A DNA stretch of 64,000 nt from the NCBI GenBank assembly GCA_944324395.1, contig CALUWC010000004.1, positions 62,001-126,000 on the forward strand, written 5' to 3'. Both the position numbers and the translations under genes were made by a program. The notes below the pieces were generated by a model. That model was given only the letters and a program-made list of their open reading frames with translations. It searched no databases and was not told the origin of the DNA. Below are positions 43,831 through 52,496 of this stretch, in pieces (position 1 is the first letter of the stretch; the number at the start of each line of letters is the position of its first letter). Source of the stretch: Candidatus Gastranaerophilales bacterium. GTDB taxonomy: Bacteria; Cyanobacteriota; Vampirovibrionia; Gastranaerophilales; Gastranaerophilaceae.

Positions 43831-46176
43831 ATGGGGATTGTAAAATTATTAACAGGTACAATTAAAGCTGCTGTAAAAGAAGCAGATATTACAACAGCAG
43901 CCGTTAAAGCAGTTGAAAAAACAACAACTGCAGTTATCACCAAAGCCGCCGGAACAGTATCGGAAACTTTACCTGATATTGTAAAAAGCATAAATACAAA
44001 TGCAAAATATTATCAGTATTCTCCAAGAACACAACAAAAAGTACAGCAATTAAGAGAATTTATTTTTAAATATGCAAACAAAAAAAATAATCCGCAAATT
44101 TTCAATACTCATGAAGAATACATAAAAAATCTTATAAATTACTGTTCTGATGAAAATATGGTTTATACTATCGTCTGCAATATAGATAATTACAATAAAT
44201 ACCGAAATTTAGAAAAAAAACTGTTTCAGGAATTCAAAAACGCAAAATATCTGACATTTAGAGATAAACAATCTGTTTTAACAAATTTAACTGTAATGGG
44301 ATATACAGACCCGAAAAGTTTTAGAAATCTGATTAAATCAAAAGGAATAGATGAAATTATAGCCGGACGGCTCAACATAAGTTATATTAAAGACCTCAAA
44401 TCAACTGATAAAATTGATGAAAATTACTTTTACAAATTATTTGACAATATTGAAAAAGCAACAAATGAAAGACTTGTTAAATCCGGTCTTGATAAAACTG
44501 CAGTGAATAAATACTTAAAAATTTTTGACGATGAAATATGCCTTAATCCTGATTTTGTGAATGAATTTATTACAAAACTGGAAAAAATCCAAAATCCTGA
44601 ACTTACAAATAAAATTTTAAACAAATTTTCACTAAACAAAAACTTTAAAAATTTCGGATATAAAGAAGTTCTAAAACTTATTGATAAAGCAGCAGAATAT
44701 CCTGAAATTGTAGAAAAAGTATTACAAATTCAAAAAACAACTCCGGGTATGGCTAATCATTATGCAAATTTCCTCATTAATAAAAAAATACCGGAAACCG
44801 AAGATTTATTTAATTACTATTTAAAATTTGAAAAGGCACATTCTGATGTATGCCAACCTGAAACATTATCTTGTATGTGCGAATTTATTAAAATGGGCGG
44901 AGATAAAAATTTATTAAAAGAAATCTGTGAAAAAGCAGCAAAATTGAATAATCCTGAGCTAATTCCCGATATTTGCATGAATGCGAACAAAAACAATTTC
45001 AATATGTTAAAAACAATGCTGAAAAACAATTTATTTGACATCGAAAATATTTTTAAATTTAAAATGAATGCAATTCCGCCGTTTGATAAAAACTTGACAG
45101 AAAAAGCTTATAAAGAAACTTTCCTTCCGTTGTTGCAAGCAACAGAAAAAAATAAGATGCCGTACGGTGCAAAAATTTATATTGCAGAAAAAATTGCCAA
45201 AATGCAGATTAAAAATCCTGCACAATTTGCAAAACTGCAAAATACAAAAATTTTAGACTTGATAAAAGAGGGAAAAGTACATCCGAGAATTCTTGAAGGT
45301 TATTCTCCGGAAAAAGATTTTTATGCGGAAGTATATTCTGATATTCAAAAACTTTTAAACAATGAAAGTCTTATTAAAAAATTTGACACAACAAAAGATA
45401 TTTTGCAAAAAACAACAGCAGGAGATGTTATTTCAGTTAAAGGCAAACTCTACATAAACAATAACGGTCATCTTGAACAGTGGAATATGACAGAAGAAAA
45501 ATTTAATGAATTGTTCCCGCTTGTCGACAGATTTTCAACTATACAGGGTTTAGATGACTGTTATTTTATAAGCCCGCTTGATGCAATGTACAAAAATCCC
45601 AAAACAAGAGGACAATATTACAAAATGTTTGAACAAAAGGGAAATGATATTTCTGTTACAATTCCTGTTTATAAAAATTATTACGGAGAAGTTATATTTC
45701 CAAACGGACAGATAGATGTTCAAGATTTTAGTGCAAATGCTGCAAAAAATGTTCAAATGCTTGAACAAGCTTATGCCCGTACTGCATTAAGAACACCACA
45801 GGAAGTAAAAAGTCAGGAGATATTAAATCCGTTGACTACAGATAATTTAGAATATTTGCAAAATCGCATTAAAAGCGGGCAACTAGAATGTTCAATGCGA
45901 GAGTTATTATCTGATAATGTTTTTATCAGAAATTTTGAAGATAAAAAACAAATTGAACAAATATTAAATGATTTTGCTAATAATAAAAGAACTATTATTC
46001 AGGAAGGTTTTGAAACCGACAGAGGCTACGGACATGCCAGAACTGTTGTATCATTCAATCCTCAAACAAAAACCGTAACTGTTATTGATCCAACAAGAAC
46101 AGTATTTGAAGAAACAATTCCGCTTGATGAATTTTTACAAAAAATTTATAGTATTACCGTTGCAAGGCTGGCATAA
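43831..46176 (+). CDS. Large protein with calpain-like cysteine protease domain, 781 aa
   Basis: Residues about 1-50 are Ala/Thr/Lys-rich and amphipathic (TAAVKAVEKTTTAVITKAAG). Residues 60-520 are mostly helical with irregular repeats (ELTNKILNKFSLNKNFKNFG). The C-terminus resembles calpain-type peptidases: IQGLDDCYFISPLDAMY with Cys577 in the place of QGxxGDCWFL, then GYGHARTVVSF with His735 in the place of GHAYSV, then VTVIDPTRT with Asp753 where calpains have NPW. There is no signal peptide. The gene stands alone, convergent with gloA two bases away. The target is unknown; a secreted effector or self-processing protein is possible. The N-terminal two thirds match nothing I know. Confidence 0.65.
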   Translation: MGIVKLLTGTIKAAVKEADITTAAVKAVEKTTTAVITKAAGTVSETLPDIVKSINTNAKYYQYSPRTQQKVQQLREFIFKYANKKNNPQIFNTHEEYIKNLINYCSDENMVYTIVCNIDNYNKYRNLEKKLFQEFKNAKYLTFRDKQSVLTNLTVMGYTDPKSFRNLIKSKGIDEIIAGRLNISYIKDLKSTDKIDENYFYKLFDNIEKATNERLVKSGLDKTAVNKYLKIFDDEICLNPDFVNEFITKLEKIQNPELTNKILNKFSLNKNFKNFGYKEVLKLIDKAAEYPEIVEKVLQIQKTTPGMANHYANFLINKKIPETEDLFNYYLKFEKAHSDVCQPETLSCMCEFIKMGGDKNLLKEICEKAAKLNNPELIPDICMNANKNNFNMLKTMLKNNLFDIENIFKFKMNAIPPFDKNLTEKAYKETFLPLLQATEKNKMPYGAKIYIAEKIAKMQIKNPAQFAKLQNTKILDLIKEGKVHPRILEGYSPEKDFYAEVYSDIQKLLNNESLIKKFDTTKDILQKTTAGDVISVKGKLYINNNGHLEQWNMTEEKFNELFPLVDRFSTIQGLDDCYFISPLDAMYKNPKTRGQYYKMFEQKGNDISVTIPVYKNYYGEVIFPNGQIDVQDFSANAAKNVQMLEQAYARTALRTPQEVKSQEILNPLTTDNLEYLQNRIKSGQLECSMRELLSDNVFIRNFEDKKQIEQILNDFANNKRTIIQEGFETDRGYGHARTVVSFNPQTKTVTVIDPTRTVFEETIPLDEFLQKIYSITVARLA

Positions 46177-46177
46177 T

Positions 46178-46561
46178 TTACCAGACAACTTTTTCTATTA
46201 TTTCGATTTCATATCCGTCAGGATCCTGAACAAAAGCTATTTTAGAACCCTTACCGTTCAAATCAAACGGCTCATATAAATATCTATACCCTAAAGAATT
46301 AAGTTTTTCGCTGAATTTATCCATTGATTCAACTGAAAACGCTAAATGACCAAAACCACTACCCAACTCATAACCATTTTCGGGAGTTTCGTCATTGGCA
46401 GTCAATTCCAATTGTGTTGTACCATCTTCATCATTCAAAAAATATAACCAGCAATCATCTAATCTCTTTTTATGATCCAATTTCATATTTAAAAGTTCTA
46501 TATAAAACTTTAAGCTTTTTTCAATATCCTTAACCCTTATCATTGTGTGTAATAATTTCAT
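46178..46561 (-). CDS. gloA: Lactoylglutathione lyase-like glyoxalase (VOC family)
   Basis: Glyoxalase I converts the methylglyoxal-thiol hemithioacetal to a lactoyl-thioester. The 127-residue protein has two beta-alpha-beta-beta-beta modules with metal ligands His5 (LLHTMIRVKDIEKSLKFY), Glu in TQLELTAND, His in GFGHLAFSVE and Glu in GYEIEIIEK, plus FVQDPDG. These fit GloA. AAGAGGAGA precedes the ATG. Other VOC enzymes are possible, but the match to GloA is close. Confidence 0.87.
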   Translation of the reverse strand: MKLLHTMIRVKDIEKSLKFYIELLNMKLDHKKRLDDCWLYFLNDEDGTTQLELTANDETPENGYELGSGFGHLAFSVESMDKFSEKLNSLGYRYLYEPFDLNGKGSKIAFVQDPDGYEIEIIEKVVW

Positions 46562-46645
46562 TATATTTTCTCCTCTTTTGATAATATTATAACATAAACA
46601 AGCCTTCTACTCTGACTGTTTGCTTTTTGCTGAAAGCAAAAAATA

Positions 46646-46671
46646 AAAGACCGACATTTTAATCGGTCTTT
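46646..46671 (-). terminator. Terminator downstream of the 63-aa gene
   Basis: AAAGACCGA (46646-46654) pairs with TCGGTCTTT (46663-46671); on the minus strand the stem is followed by TATTTTTT. It lies 33 bases after the stop at 46705. Confidence 0.82.
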
Positions 46672-46704
46672 AAAATATGCTTTTATTATGTAAATGTAAA
46701 TACT

Positions 46705-46896
46705 TTATTTTTTTACATCATCTTTTATAACAATTAAATTATTCATAATTTTCATAGCACAGGTAGGAAGAACAACATGTTCCAAACCGTCAGCAATACC
46801 AATAATTTTACCGGCACCTAGAACAACTTCTTCACCCTTGTACATGAATTTGTAGTCTGTATCTCTGTCTGAACGAATTGTAATTTTTTCTGACAT
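46705..46896 (-). CDS. Small hypothetical protein, 63 aa
   Basis: A compact, strand-rich protein: SEKITIRSDRDTDYKFMYKG, EEVVLGAGKIIGIADGLEH and MKIMNNLIVIKDD. GGGG sits at a normal distance before the ATG and a hairpin terminator follows. One Cys is present (PTCAMKI). I recognise no family. Confidence 0.65.
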   Translation of the reverse strand: MSEKITIRSDRDTDYKFMYKGEEVVLGAGKIIGIADGLEHVVLPTCAMKIMNNLIVIKDDVKK

Positions 46897-47086
46897 ATAT
46901 TTACCCCTTCAATACTGGTTACAGTAAAGTATTATACTTTATTTTTTAAGAAAAATCAAGCTTGTACTTGAAAAATATTATAATAATACAGTTTTAAGAT
47001 TTTTTTTCATTGTAAATGAAAGATCGATAAAAAGCATATAAATATTTAGGGTGTAAAAAACAAAGCGGTCGTTTTTTCCATTTATA

Positions 47087-48031
47087 TTAGTCATTTAAGC
47101 TTCCTTCTTCTTTTTTTATAATTTCTAAAACTTCAGGATATTCTTTTAACATAATGTTATATGCTGCCTGATTTGTTACTCCAAATCCGCCTTTATCATT
47201 ATTTTGTTTACAAAGTCCAAAATCTTGAGATCCTTCAATACAATATATATTTGCATTAAACCCTTTTACTATTTTAATTTTCTTATGATTGAGTATTAGC
47301 ATAAACCAAAAATAAACATCATCATGTGTTGGTATCAAAGATAAGAATTTTTTTGTGTCATAAATATCTTTAAAAAAACACCCAGGAGGATATAAGCACC
47401 CTCCACAGCCAACTATTTGATTTAAATAACTTGGTTTAAAATAATTTTTATAATCAGTTTGCCTTTCAGATAAACGGATTAATTTATCATTTTTTAAATT
47501 TACTCTAATTGCTCTTCTTGCATAAACTAAATTTGGATTTTTTAAATATTCATTATATAAACTTTCAATCCAGTCTTTATCATAATAAATATCATCATCT
47601 GCTGTTATTATAATGTCATTAGGATATAAATTTAATGTAGGAATTAGTTTTTTATAAGAACGTAAATCTTCACACCAATTTATCATTAACCCAAAATTTT
47701 TTAGATCTAACAATTCATCTGGAAGATCTTTTTCCTTGTTAGGGAACTGTTCATTTGCTAACCATAAAATAATTTTATCCGGTTTTACAGATTGATTTAA
47801 TATAGTGTTAATTGTTTTAACAACAATATTTATACGTTTAGGAAATGATGTTAACGAAACAATTATTTCAGGTTTTCTTTTAGTTTTAGTTATACCAAGT
47901 GATGTTGTTTGTTTATAGTCAAAATATTGTTTATGTTTCAATCTTATACGTATATTAAAAATTTTAATAATATAATGAGAATCTATATCTTTAATATAAA
48001 AATATTTTGAAAAAATTTTTAACATAAACAT
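47087..48031 (-). CDS. Glycosyltransferase-like protein, GT-A fold, 314 aa
   Basis: The N-terminal KIFNIRIRLKHK block is the short leader often seen in LOS and capsule enzymes. The core has EIIVSLTSFPKRI, TINTILNQSVKPDKIILWLA, NDIIITADDDIYYDKDWI (the metal-binding DDD) and the late THDDVYFWFML. It is related to GT2-type sugar transferases. Its start lies 17 bases outside a 109-bp inverted repeat and it is divergent from the XRE regulator at 48131. Donor and acceptor sugars are unknown. Confidence 0.8.
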   Translation of the reverse strand: MFMLKIFSKYFYIKDIDSHYIIKIFNIRIRLKHKQYFDYKQTTSLGITKTKRKPEIIVSLTSFPKRINIVVKTINTILNQSVKPDKIILWLANEQFPNKEKDLPDELLDLKNFGLMINWCEDLRSYKKLIPTLNLYPNDIIITADDDIYYDKDWIESLYNEYLKNPNLVYARRAIRVNLKNDKLIRLSERQTDYKNYFKPSYLNQIVGCGGCLYPPGCFFKDIYDTKKFLSLIPTHDDVYFWFMLILNHKKIKIVKGFNANIYCIEGSQDFGLCKQNNDKGGFGVTNQAAYNIMLKEYPEVLEIIKKEEGSLND

Positions 48032-48047
48032 ACCAATATAGTTACAT

Positions 48048-48156
48048 AAACATCACTTTTTATTTCTAATATTACATTAACAAAGTTCAAAAGTAAACAT
48101 AATTGTCCTATTTTAGAAGTAGGGGAATATATGCATATTGATAAAAGATTTATTGG
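48048..48156. repeat. Left arm of a 109-bp inverted repeat
   Basis: The reverse complement of 48048-48156 matches 50128-50236 base for base without gaps. By eye there are nine mismatches, six of them in one 11-base block (48062-48072). The arm covers the whole divergent promoter region and the first 26 bases of the XRE gene. Confidence 0.9.
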
Positions 48157-48454
48157 TCAAAAAATTAAAGAATATCGCAAAAAGGAAAAACTTTCTCAAT
48201 TGGAACTGGCAGAAAAAGTCGGACTTTCCGACAAGCACATTGGAAGAATTGAGGCAGGTAAATATCTCCCTAATTTCATAAATTTCATAAATATACTTGA
48301 AGTTTTAAATATAAATTTTTCAGACTTAGGTATAAAAATCAAGCAACAGGAAAACAAAAATAAAATGGAATTATTAAAGCTTATCTATACATCTAATGAC
48401 AAAGAAATAAACCTGTATTTGAAACTTATTAAAACATTAAAAGAGGATTTTTAA
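48131..48454 (+). CDS. XRE-family transcriptional regulator, 107 aa
   Basis: The helix-turn-helix domain is FIGQKIKEYRKKEKLSQLEL, AEKVGLSDKHIGRIEAG and KYLPNFINFINILEVLNIN, followed by a Lys-rich helical tail (about 72-107). AGGGG precedes the ATG. It heads an operon with the two glycosyltransferase genes, two bases before the first. Its start lies inside the left arm of the inverted repeat. It likely controls the cassette and the divergent gene at 48031. Confidence 0.88.
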   Translation: MHIDKRFIGQKIKEYRKKEKLSQLELAEKVGLSDKHIGRIEAGKYLPNFINFINILEVLNINFSDLGIKIKQQENKNKMELLKLIYTSNDKEINLYLKLIKTLKEDF

Positions 48455-48456
48455 AA

Positions 48457-49344
48457 ATGAATAATAGACCTTTAGTTTCTGTTATAGTGCCTGTATATAA
48501 TGTTGAAAAATATCTTTCAAGATGTTTAGATTCTCTTATTAACCAAACTTTGAAGAATTTAGAAATAATCTGTATAAATGACGGATCAAAAGATAATTCA
48601 ATAAAAATTTTGGAAGAATATTCTCAAAAAGATAACAGAATAATTATTTTAAACCAAGATAATGCCGGCTTGTCTGCTGCCAGAAATAATGGCATGAACC
48701 ATGCAAAAGGAGAGTATATAGGATTTGTAGACTCTGATGATTGGGTTGATTTAGATTTTTTTGAAAAACTTTATAATGCGGCTAAAAAATACGGTTGTGA
48801 TATTGCTGCTGCCGATTTCATAAGAGAACACCCGAAAAGAAAGAAAAAACGTCTTAATATAACAGAAGAAAAAGTTTATCAAAGACCCGAAGAAAAATAT
48901 TTGATTTGTAAAACATATAGAGAAGGCTGTGTTTGGAACAAAATTTACAAAACAGAATTTCTAAAATCAATAAATTTGAATTTTGTAAAAGGAATGTATT
49001 ATGAAGATAGAGATTTTACGGCACGTTCTCTTTATTTTTCAGACAAACTTGTAACTGTTCCCGATACATTCTACAGATATTTTGTCAATCCCAAATCTAT
49101 TGTTAAAAAAGGGTTGAATAAAATTCAAAATGAACATTATGTGTTAGTACGTCAACAGGTTTTGCAATTTATTATTGAACACAATATAAATGTTCCTGAC
49201 GGTTTATACAAAGCAGAAAAATATAATTTTAAAATATTCGGCAAAACATTGTTTTCAATAAAAGAAAGTACAAAGTCAGAATATGTATTTTTGTTTGGCA
49301 AGATAAATATATTTAGGTATAAGAAAAAGGGAAAAAATGTCTAA
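48457..49344 (+). CDS. Glycosyltransferase family 2
   Basis: The 295-residue protein has the canonical GT2 start PLVSVIVPVYNVEKYLSRCL, DSLINQTLKNLEIICINDGS (nucleotide Asp), NAGLSAARNNGMNHAKGEY and FVDSDDWVDLDFFEKL (metal DxD as DSDD). The C-terminal ARSLYFSDKLVTVPDTFYRY is typical of WaaB/CpsI-like sugar transferases. It lacks membrane segments. It overlaps the next gene by eight bases. The sugar is unknown. Confidence 0.9.
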   Translation: MNNRPLVSVIVPVYNVEKYLSRCLDSLINQTLKNLEIICINDGSKDNSIKILEEYSQKDNRIIILNQDNAGLSAARNNGMNHAKGEYIGFVDSDDWVDLDFFEKLYNAAKKYGCDIAAADFIREHPKRKKKRLNITEEKVYQRPEEKYLICKTYREGCVWNKIYKTEFLKSINLNFVKGMYYEDRDFTARSLYFSDKLVTVPDTFYRYFVNPKSIVKKGLNKIQNEHYVLVRQQVLQFIIEHNINVPDGLYKAEKYNFKIFGKTLFSIKESTKSEYVFLFGKINIFRYKKKGKNV

Positions 49345-50134
49345 TAAGATTTCTATTTGCTTTTGTATTAATGATTTGTATTCTCAACATTTGGGTGTCG
49401 TTTTAACCTCAATATTAAAAAATAACACAGACTCATATTTTCAATTTTTTGTTTTAACAAATGATATTTCAGACAAAAATAAAAAAATTATAGATAAATT
49501 AAAAAATAAATATAAAAACTATGAAGTAAATTATATCAATGTTGATAAAAATATTTTTAAAAATTTCAATATAACTATAGATTATATTTCTATTGAAACA
49601 TATTTTAGATATATATTAGCAGATTTGCTTCCTAATATGGAAAAAATATTATATCTTGATGTTGATTTAGTTGTAAACGGGGATATAAAAAATCTATGGA
49701 ATGAAAATATTGAAGAATATTATTGTGCAGCCGTTGAGGATATTAATTTTGACGTTAATGAGTATAAATATAAAATAGGGCTTGATAAAGATGATATTTA
49801 TATAAATGCCGGAGTTATCTTATTTAACCTTAAAAAAATGAGAGATGATAAAATTTCTGAAAAGTTTTTTGAAAATAATAATAAATATAAAAATTTAATA
49901 AAATATCAAGACCAAGACATTATAAATATTACATTGCAGAAAAATATAAAAAAGATTGAGTATATTTACAATTTTACATCAAAGACTGCACGAATATATC
50001 CTAAATTAGTAAAAAATGCTGTTATTATACATTTTGTAGGTCCTAAAAAGCCCTGGAAAAAAATATCATTTAACTATTTAAAGAGATTGTATTATTATTA
50101 CTTCATATTAAGCCCGTATTTTTTTACCCAATAA
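49337..50134 (+). CDS. Glycosyltransferase family 8
   Basis: The 265-residue protein has ISICFCINDLYSQHLGVVLT, YFRYILADLLPNMEKILYLD with the metal motif LDVDLVVNGDI, NAGVILFNLKKMR, KYQDQDIINITL and IIHFVGPKKPW. These are GT8 (LgtC/galactosyl or glucosyl) hallmarks. Its last codons and stop lie inside the right inverted-repeat arm. Base composition is even more AT-rich than its neighbours. Confidence 0.9.
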   Translation: MSNKISICFCINDLYSQHLGVVLTSILKNNTDSYFQFFVLTNDISDKNKKIIDKLKNKYKNYEVNYINVDKNIFKNFNITIDYISIETYFRYILADLLPNMEKILYLDVDLVVNGDIKNLWNENIEEYYCAAVEDINFDVNEYKYKIGLDKDDIYINAGVILFNLKKMRDDKISEKFFENNNKYKNLIKYQDQDIINITLQKNIKKIEYIYNFTSKTARIYPKLVKNAVIIHFVGPKKPWKKISFNYLKRLYYYYFILSPYFFTQ

Positions 50135-50236
50135 ATCTTTTATCAATATGTATATATTCCCCTATTTCTAAAATAGGACAATAATGTTTACTTTTGAACT
50201 TTGTTAATGTATGATTGATATTAAAAAGTGATGTTT
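50128..50236. repeat. Right arm of the 109-bp inverted repeat
   Basis: Read on the minus strand, 50236 to 50128 repeats the left arm, including a decayed copy of the XRE gene start: the ATG is changed to ATA and the frame meets a TAA ten codons later. The block 50212-50222 differs from the left arm at six of 11 bases. Confidence 0.9.
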
Positions 50237-50258
50237 TTATAACTTAATTAAGGTAAAT

Positions 50259-51218
50259 ATGACTTTAAATAGCATATTAAAACATATTATTTCAATTGAT
50301 AACACAAGTTCAAATAGGACTATTGTCTATTTTCTTGGTTTTAAATTTAGACATATAAAAAAAGCAGTTAAAGATGCTGGTACAGAATTTTCCAAAAAAT
50401 ATGCTTCACCTTCTGAAATTCCGCAGGCTACAGGTTTTTTGAGAAAAATTCAACTGGCAAATTTAAAATTCTTGAAAATTTTTGACAAAATTTGTATTCA
50501 AAACAATTTTCAATACTGGATTGATTTTGGTAACCTGCTCGGTGCAATCCGTCATAAGGGTTTTATTCCTTGGGATGATGATATTGATGTGGGCATGCTT
50601 AGAGATGATTATGAAGAGTTTATAAAAAAATTTCAAAACGGAATTCCGGGATTTGATGATTTATATCTGGAGTTTAATAACAACGGTAAAGATAAATGTT
50701 TTTTGAAAATAAAACATAAAAATATACCAAATATTTGTATTGATATTTTCCCGTATGATTACTATTATAAAAAAACTACAGAACAAGAAAAACAGGAAAT
50801 ATCTCAAAAGATCTATAAAATTATAAAAAATAAATGGAATACTTTATTTATTCCGTTTTATATAAATTCGCCTGAAAAAATGCGTAAAAGATTTTGTAAA
50901 ATTCGTGATAAACAAATTTTAAACGATAATAATATTGATAAAACTTTACAGCCATCCTTATTTTACGGTATAGATTATCCTCATATACATAGTAATTACG
51001 TTTTTGACTATGAAGATATTTTTCCGCTCAAAAAAGTTGTATATGAAGACAGTGAATTTCCGGCTCCAAATAATTGTGAATTAATTCTAAGAAAAACTTA
51101 CGGCAATTACATGGAAATACCTGCACAAGATTGCTATCCAAGACATACAAATAGTGAAGATACAGCTGATAAAAAACTCAAAGAAAAAATGGAGAATTTT
51201 ATAAATCAAGCATTTTAG
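50259..51218 (+). CDS. LicD-family phosphotransferase
   Basis: LicD proteins attach phosphocholine or similar phospho-groups to surface glycans. The 319-residue protein begins with a NRTIVYFLGFKF block like that of the 47087 protein. It has the nucleotidyltransferase-like core NFQYWIDFGNLLGAIRHKGF with IPWDDDIDVGMLRDDYEEF (metal DDDID), IDIFPYDYYY and RKTYGNYMEIP. It starts 22 bases outside the right repeat arm and its 3' end overlaps convergent hisS by 20 bases. Confidence 0.88.
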   Translation: MTLNSILKHIISIDNTSSNRTIVYFLGFKFRHIKKAVKDAGTEFSKKYASPSEIPQATGFLRKIQLANLKFLKIFDKICIQNNFQYWIDFGNLLGAIRHKGFIPWDDDIDVGMLRDDYEEFIKKFQNGIPGFDDLYLEFNNNGKDKCFLKIKHKNIPNICIDIFPYDYYYKKTTEQEKQEISQKIYKIIKNKWNTLFIPFYINSPEKMRKRFCKIRDKQILNDNNIDKTLQPSLFYGIDYPHIHSNYVFDYEDIFPLKKVVYEDSEFPAPNNCELILRKTYGNYMEIPAQDCYPRHTNSEDTADKKLKEKMENFINQAF

Positions 51219-52440
51219 TGCAAGATGCTCTATCTGCAGTTATTTGCTTGCCATTATCCAGATTTTTTATTGATACTTGATGCTTCAATATTTCATCTTC
51301 ACCTAATATAAACGCATATTTTGCAGTTTTAGAAGCTTTTTCCATTTGTTTTGTGAATTTTCTGTTTGCCAAATCAAATTCAACATTCAATCCTTGATGT
51401 CTTAATTCTTCAGCCAGAACGAATGCATCTACAGGGAAATTAGAAACTATATAACAGTCTAATCTTTTTGGTTCTTTTGGTGTAATAAGCGAAATCAGCC
51501 TTTCCATACCCATAGCAAATCCGACAGCAGGTGTATCTTCGCCACCCAATTGTGCAACCAGACTGTCATATCTTCCGCCGCCGCAGACGGCATTTTGTGA
51601 ACCTAAATTATTAGATTTTATTTCAAAAACTGTTCTGTTATAGTAATCTAAACCTCTTACAAGAAGTTTATTTTCTGTGTAATGAACTCCCATTTTGTTT
51701 AGATATAATTTTAATTCAGTATAATGTTCCGCACATTCATCACAAATAAAATCTGAATTTATAACTTCTTGAACTTCAGGTTTTTCAAATATTTTTTTAC
51801 AAGATTCAATTTTACAATCTAACAATCTTAACGGATTTTTTTCATACCTGTTTTTACAATCATCACAAAGTTCATCAAAATAAGGTTTTAAAACTTCTTT
51901 CAAATTATTTTTAAATTCATTGCGGCATTTAGGACAGCCGAGAGAATTTATTTCAACATCTAAATCATTAAGACCTAGTGCTTTCAAATAATTTACAGCT
52001 GCTAAAATAACTTCAGCATCAGCTGTAGGCTGTTTCACTCCAAACATTTCAACACCAACCTGATGAAATTGTCTTTGACGTCCTGCCTGCGGTCTTTCAT
52101 AACGAAACATCGGACCATGGTACCATAATTTAACCGGTGCAGGTAATCTTGTCATACCGTTTTCTATATATGAACGTACAACTCCTGCTGTGTTTTCCGG
52201 ACGTAAAGTAATAGATCTGTCACTTTTTTCGAAAGTATACATTTCTTTATTAACAATATCTGTTGTATCTCCCACACCTCTTGAAAATAGTTCTGTATAT
52301 TCAATAATGGGAGTGCGAATTTCTTTAAATCCGTACTTTGAAAAAACCTGGTCTGCTTTTTTTTCTAAAAGCTGCCACATATTAACTTCCTGCGGAAGTA
52401 TGTCTTTTGTTCCTTTTAATACTTTAATAATCTCAGCCAT
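51199..52440 (-). CDS. hisS: Histidyl-tRNA synthetase
   Basis: HisRS charges tRNA-His. The 413-residue class II enzyme has motif 1 region IRTPIIEYTELFSRGVGDTT, ITLRPENTAGVVRSYIE, motif 2 YHGPMFRYERPQAGRQRQFH, the His-specific LVRGLDYYNRTVFEI and motif 3 AVGFAMGMERL, plus the anticodon-binding domain. Its stop lies 20 bases inside the end of the licD-like gene, so the two are convergent and overlapping. Confidence 0.96.
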   Translation of the reverse strand: MAEIIKVLKGTKDILPQEVNMWQLLEKKADQVFSKYGFKEIRTPIIEYTELFSRGVGDTTDIVNKEMYTFEKSDRSITLRPENTAGVVRSYIENGMTRLPAPVKLWYHGPMFRYERPQAGRQRQFHQVGVEMFGVKQPTADAEVILAAVNYLKALGLNDLDVEINSLGCPKCRNEFKNNLKEVLKPYFDELCDDCKNRYEKNPLRLLDCKIESCKKIFEKPEVQEVINSDFICDECAEHYTELKLYLNKMGVHYTENKLLVRGLDYYNRTVFEIKSNNLGSQNAVCGGGRYDSLVAQLGGEDTPAVGFAMGMERLISLITPKEPKRLDCYIVSNFPVDAFVLAEELRHQGLNVEFDLANRKFTKQMEKASKTAKYAFILGEDEILKHQVSIKNLDNGKQITADRASCTKMLDL

Positions 52441-52496
52441 ATAAAAATTATATAATTTAAACCGTTATTGTCAAAGGGTATTTTGAAGTAATAAGT

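Noticed and set aside
50128-50163. Second XRE gene in the right repeat arm
   Set aside because: The start is ATA and the frame stops after about ten codons; it is only a decayed copy of the gene start.
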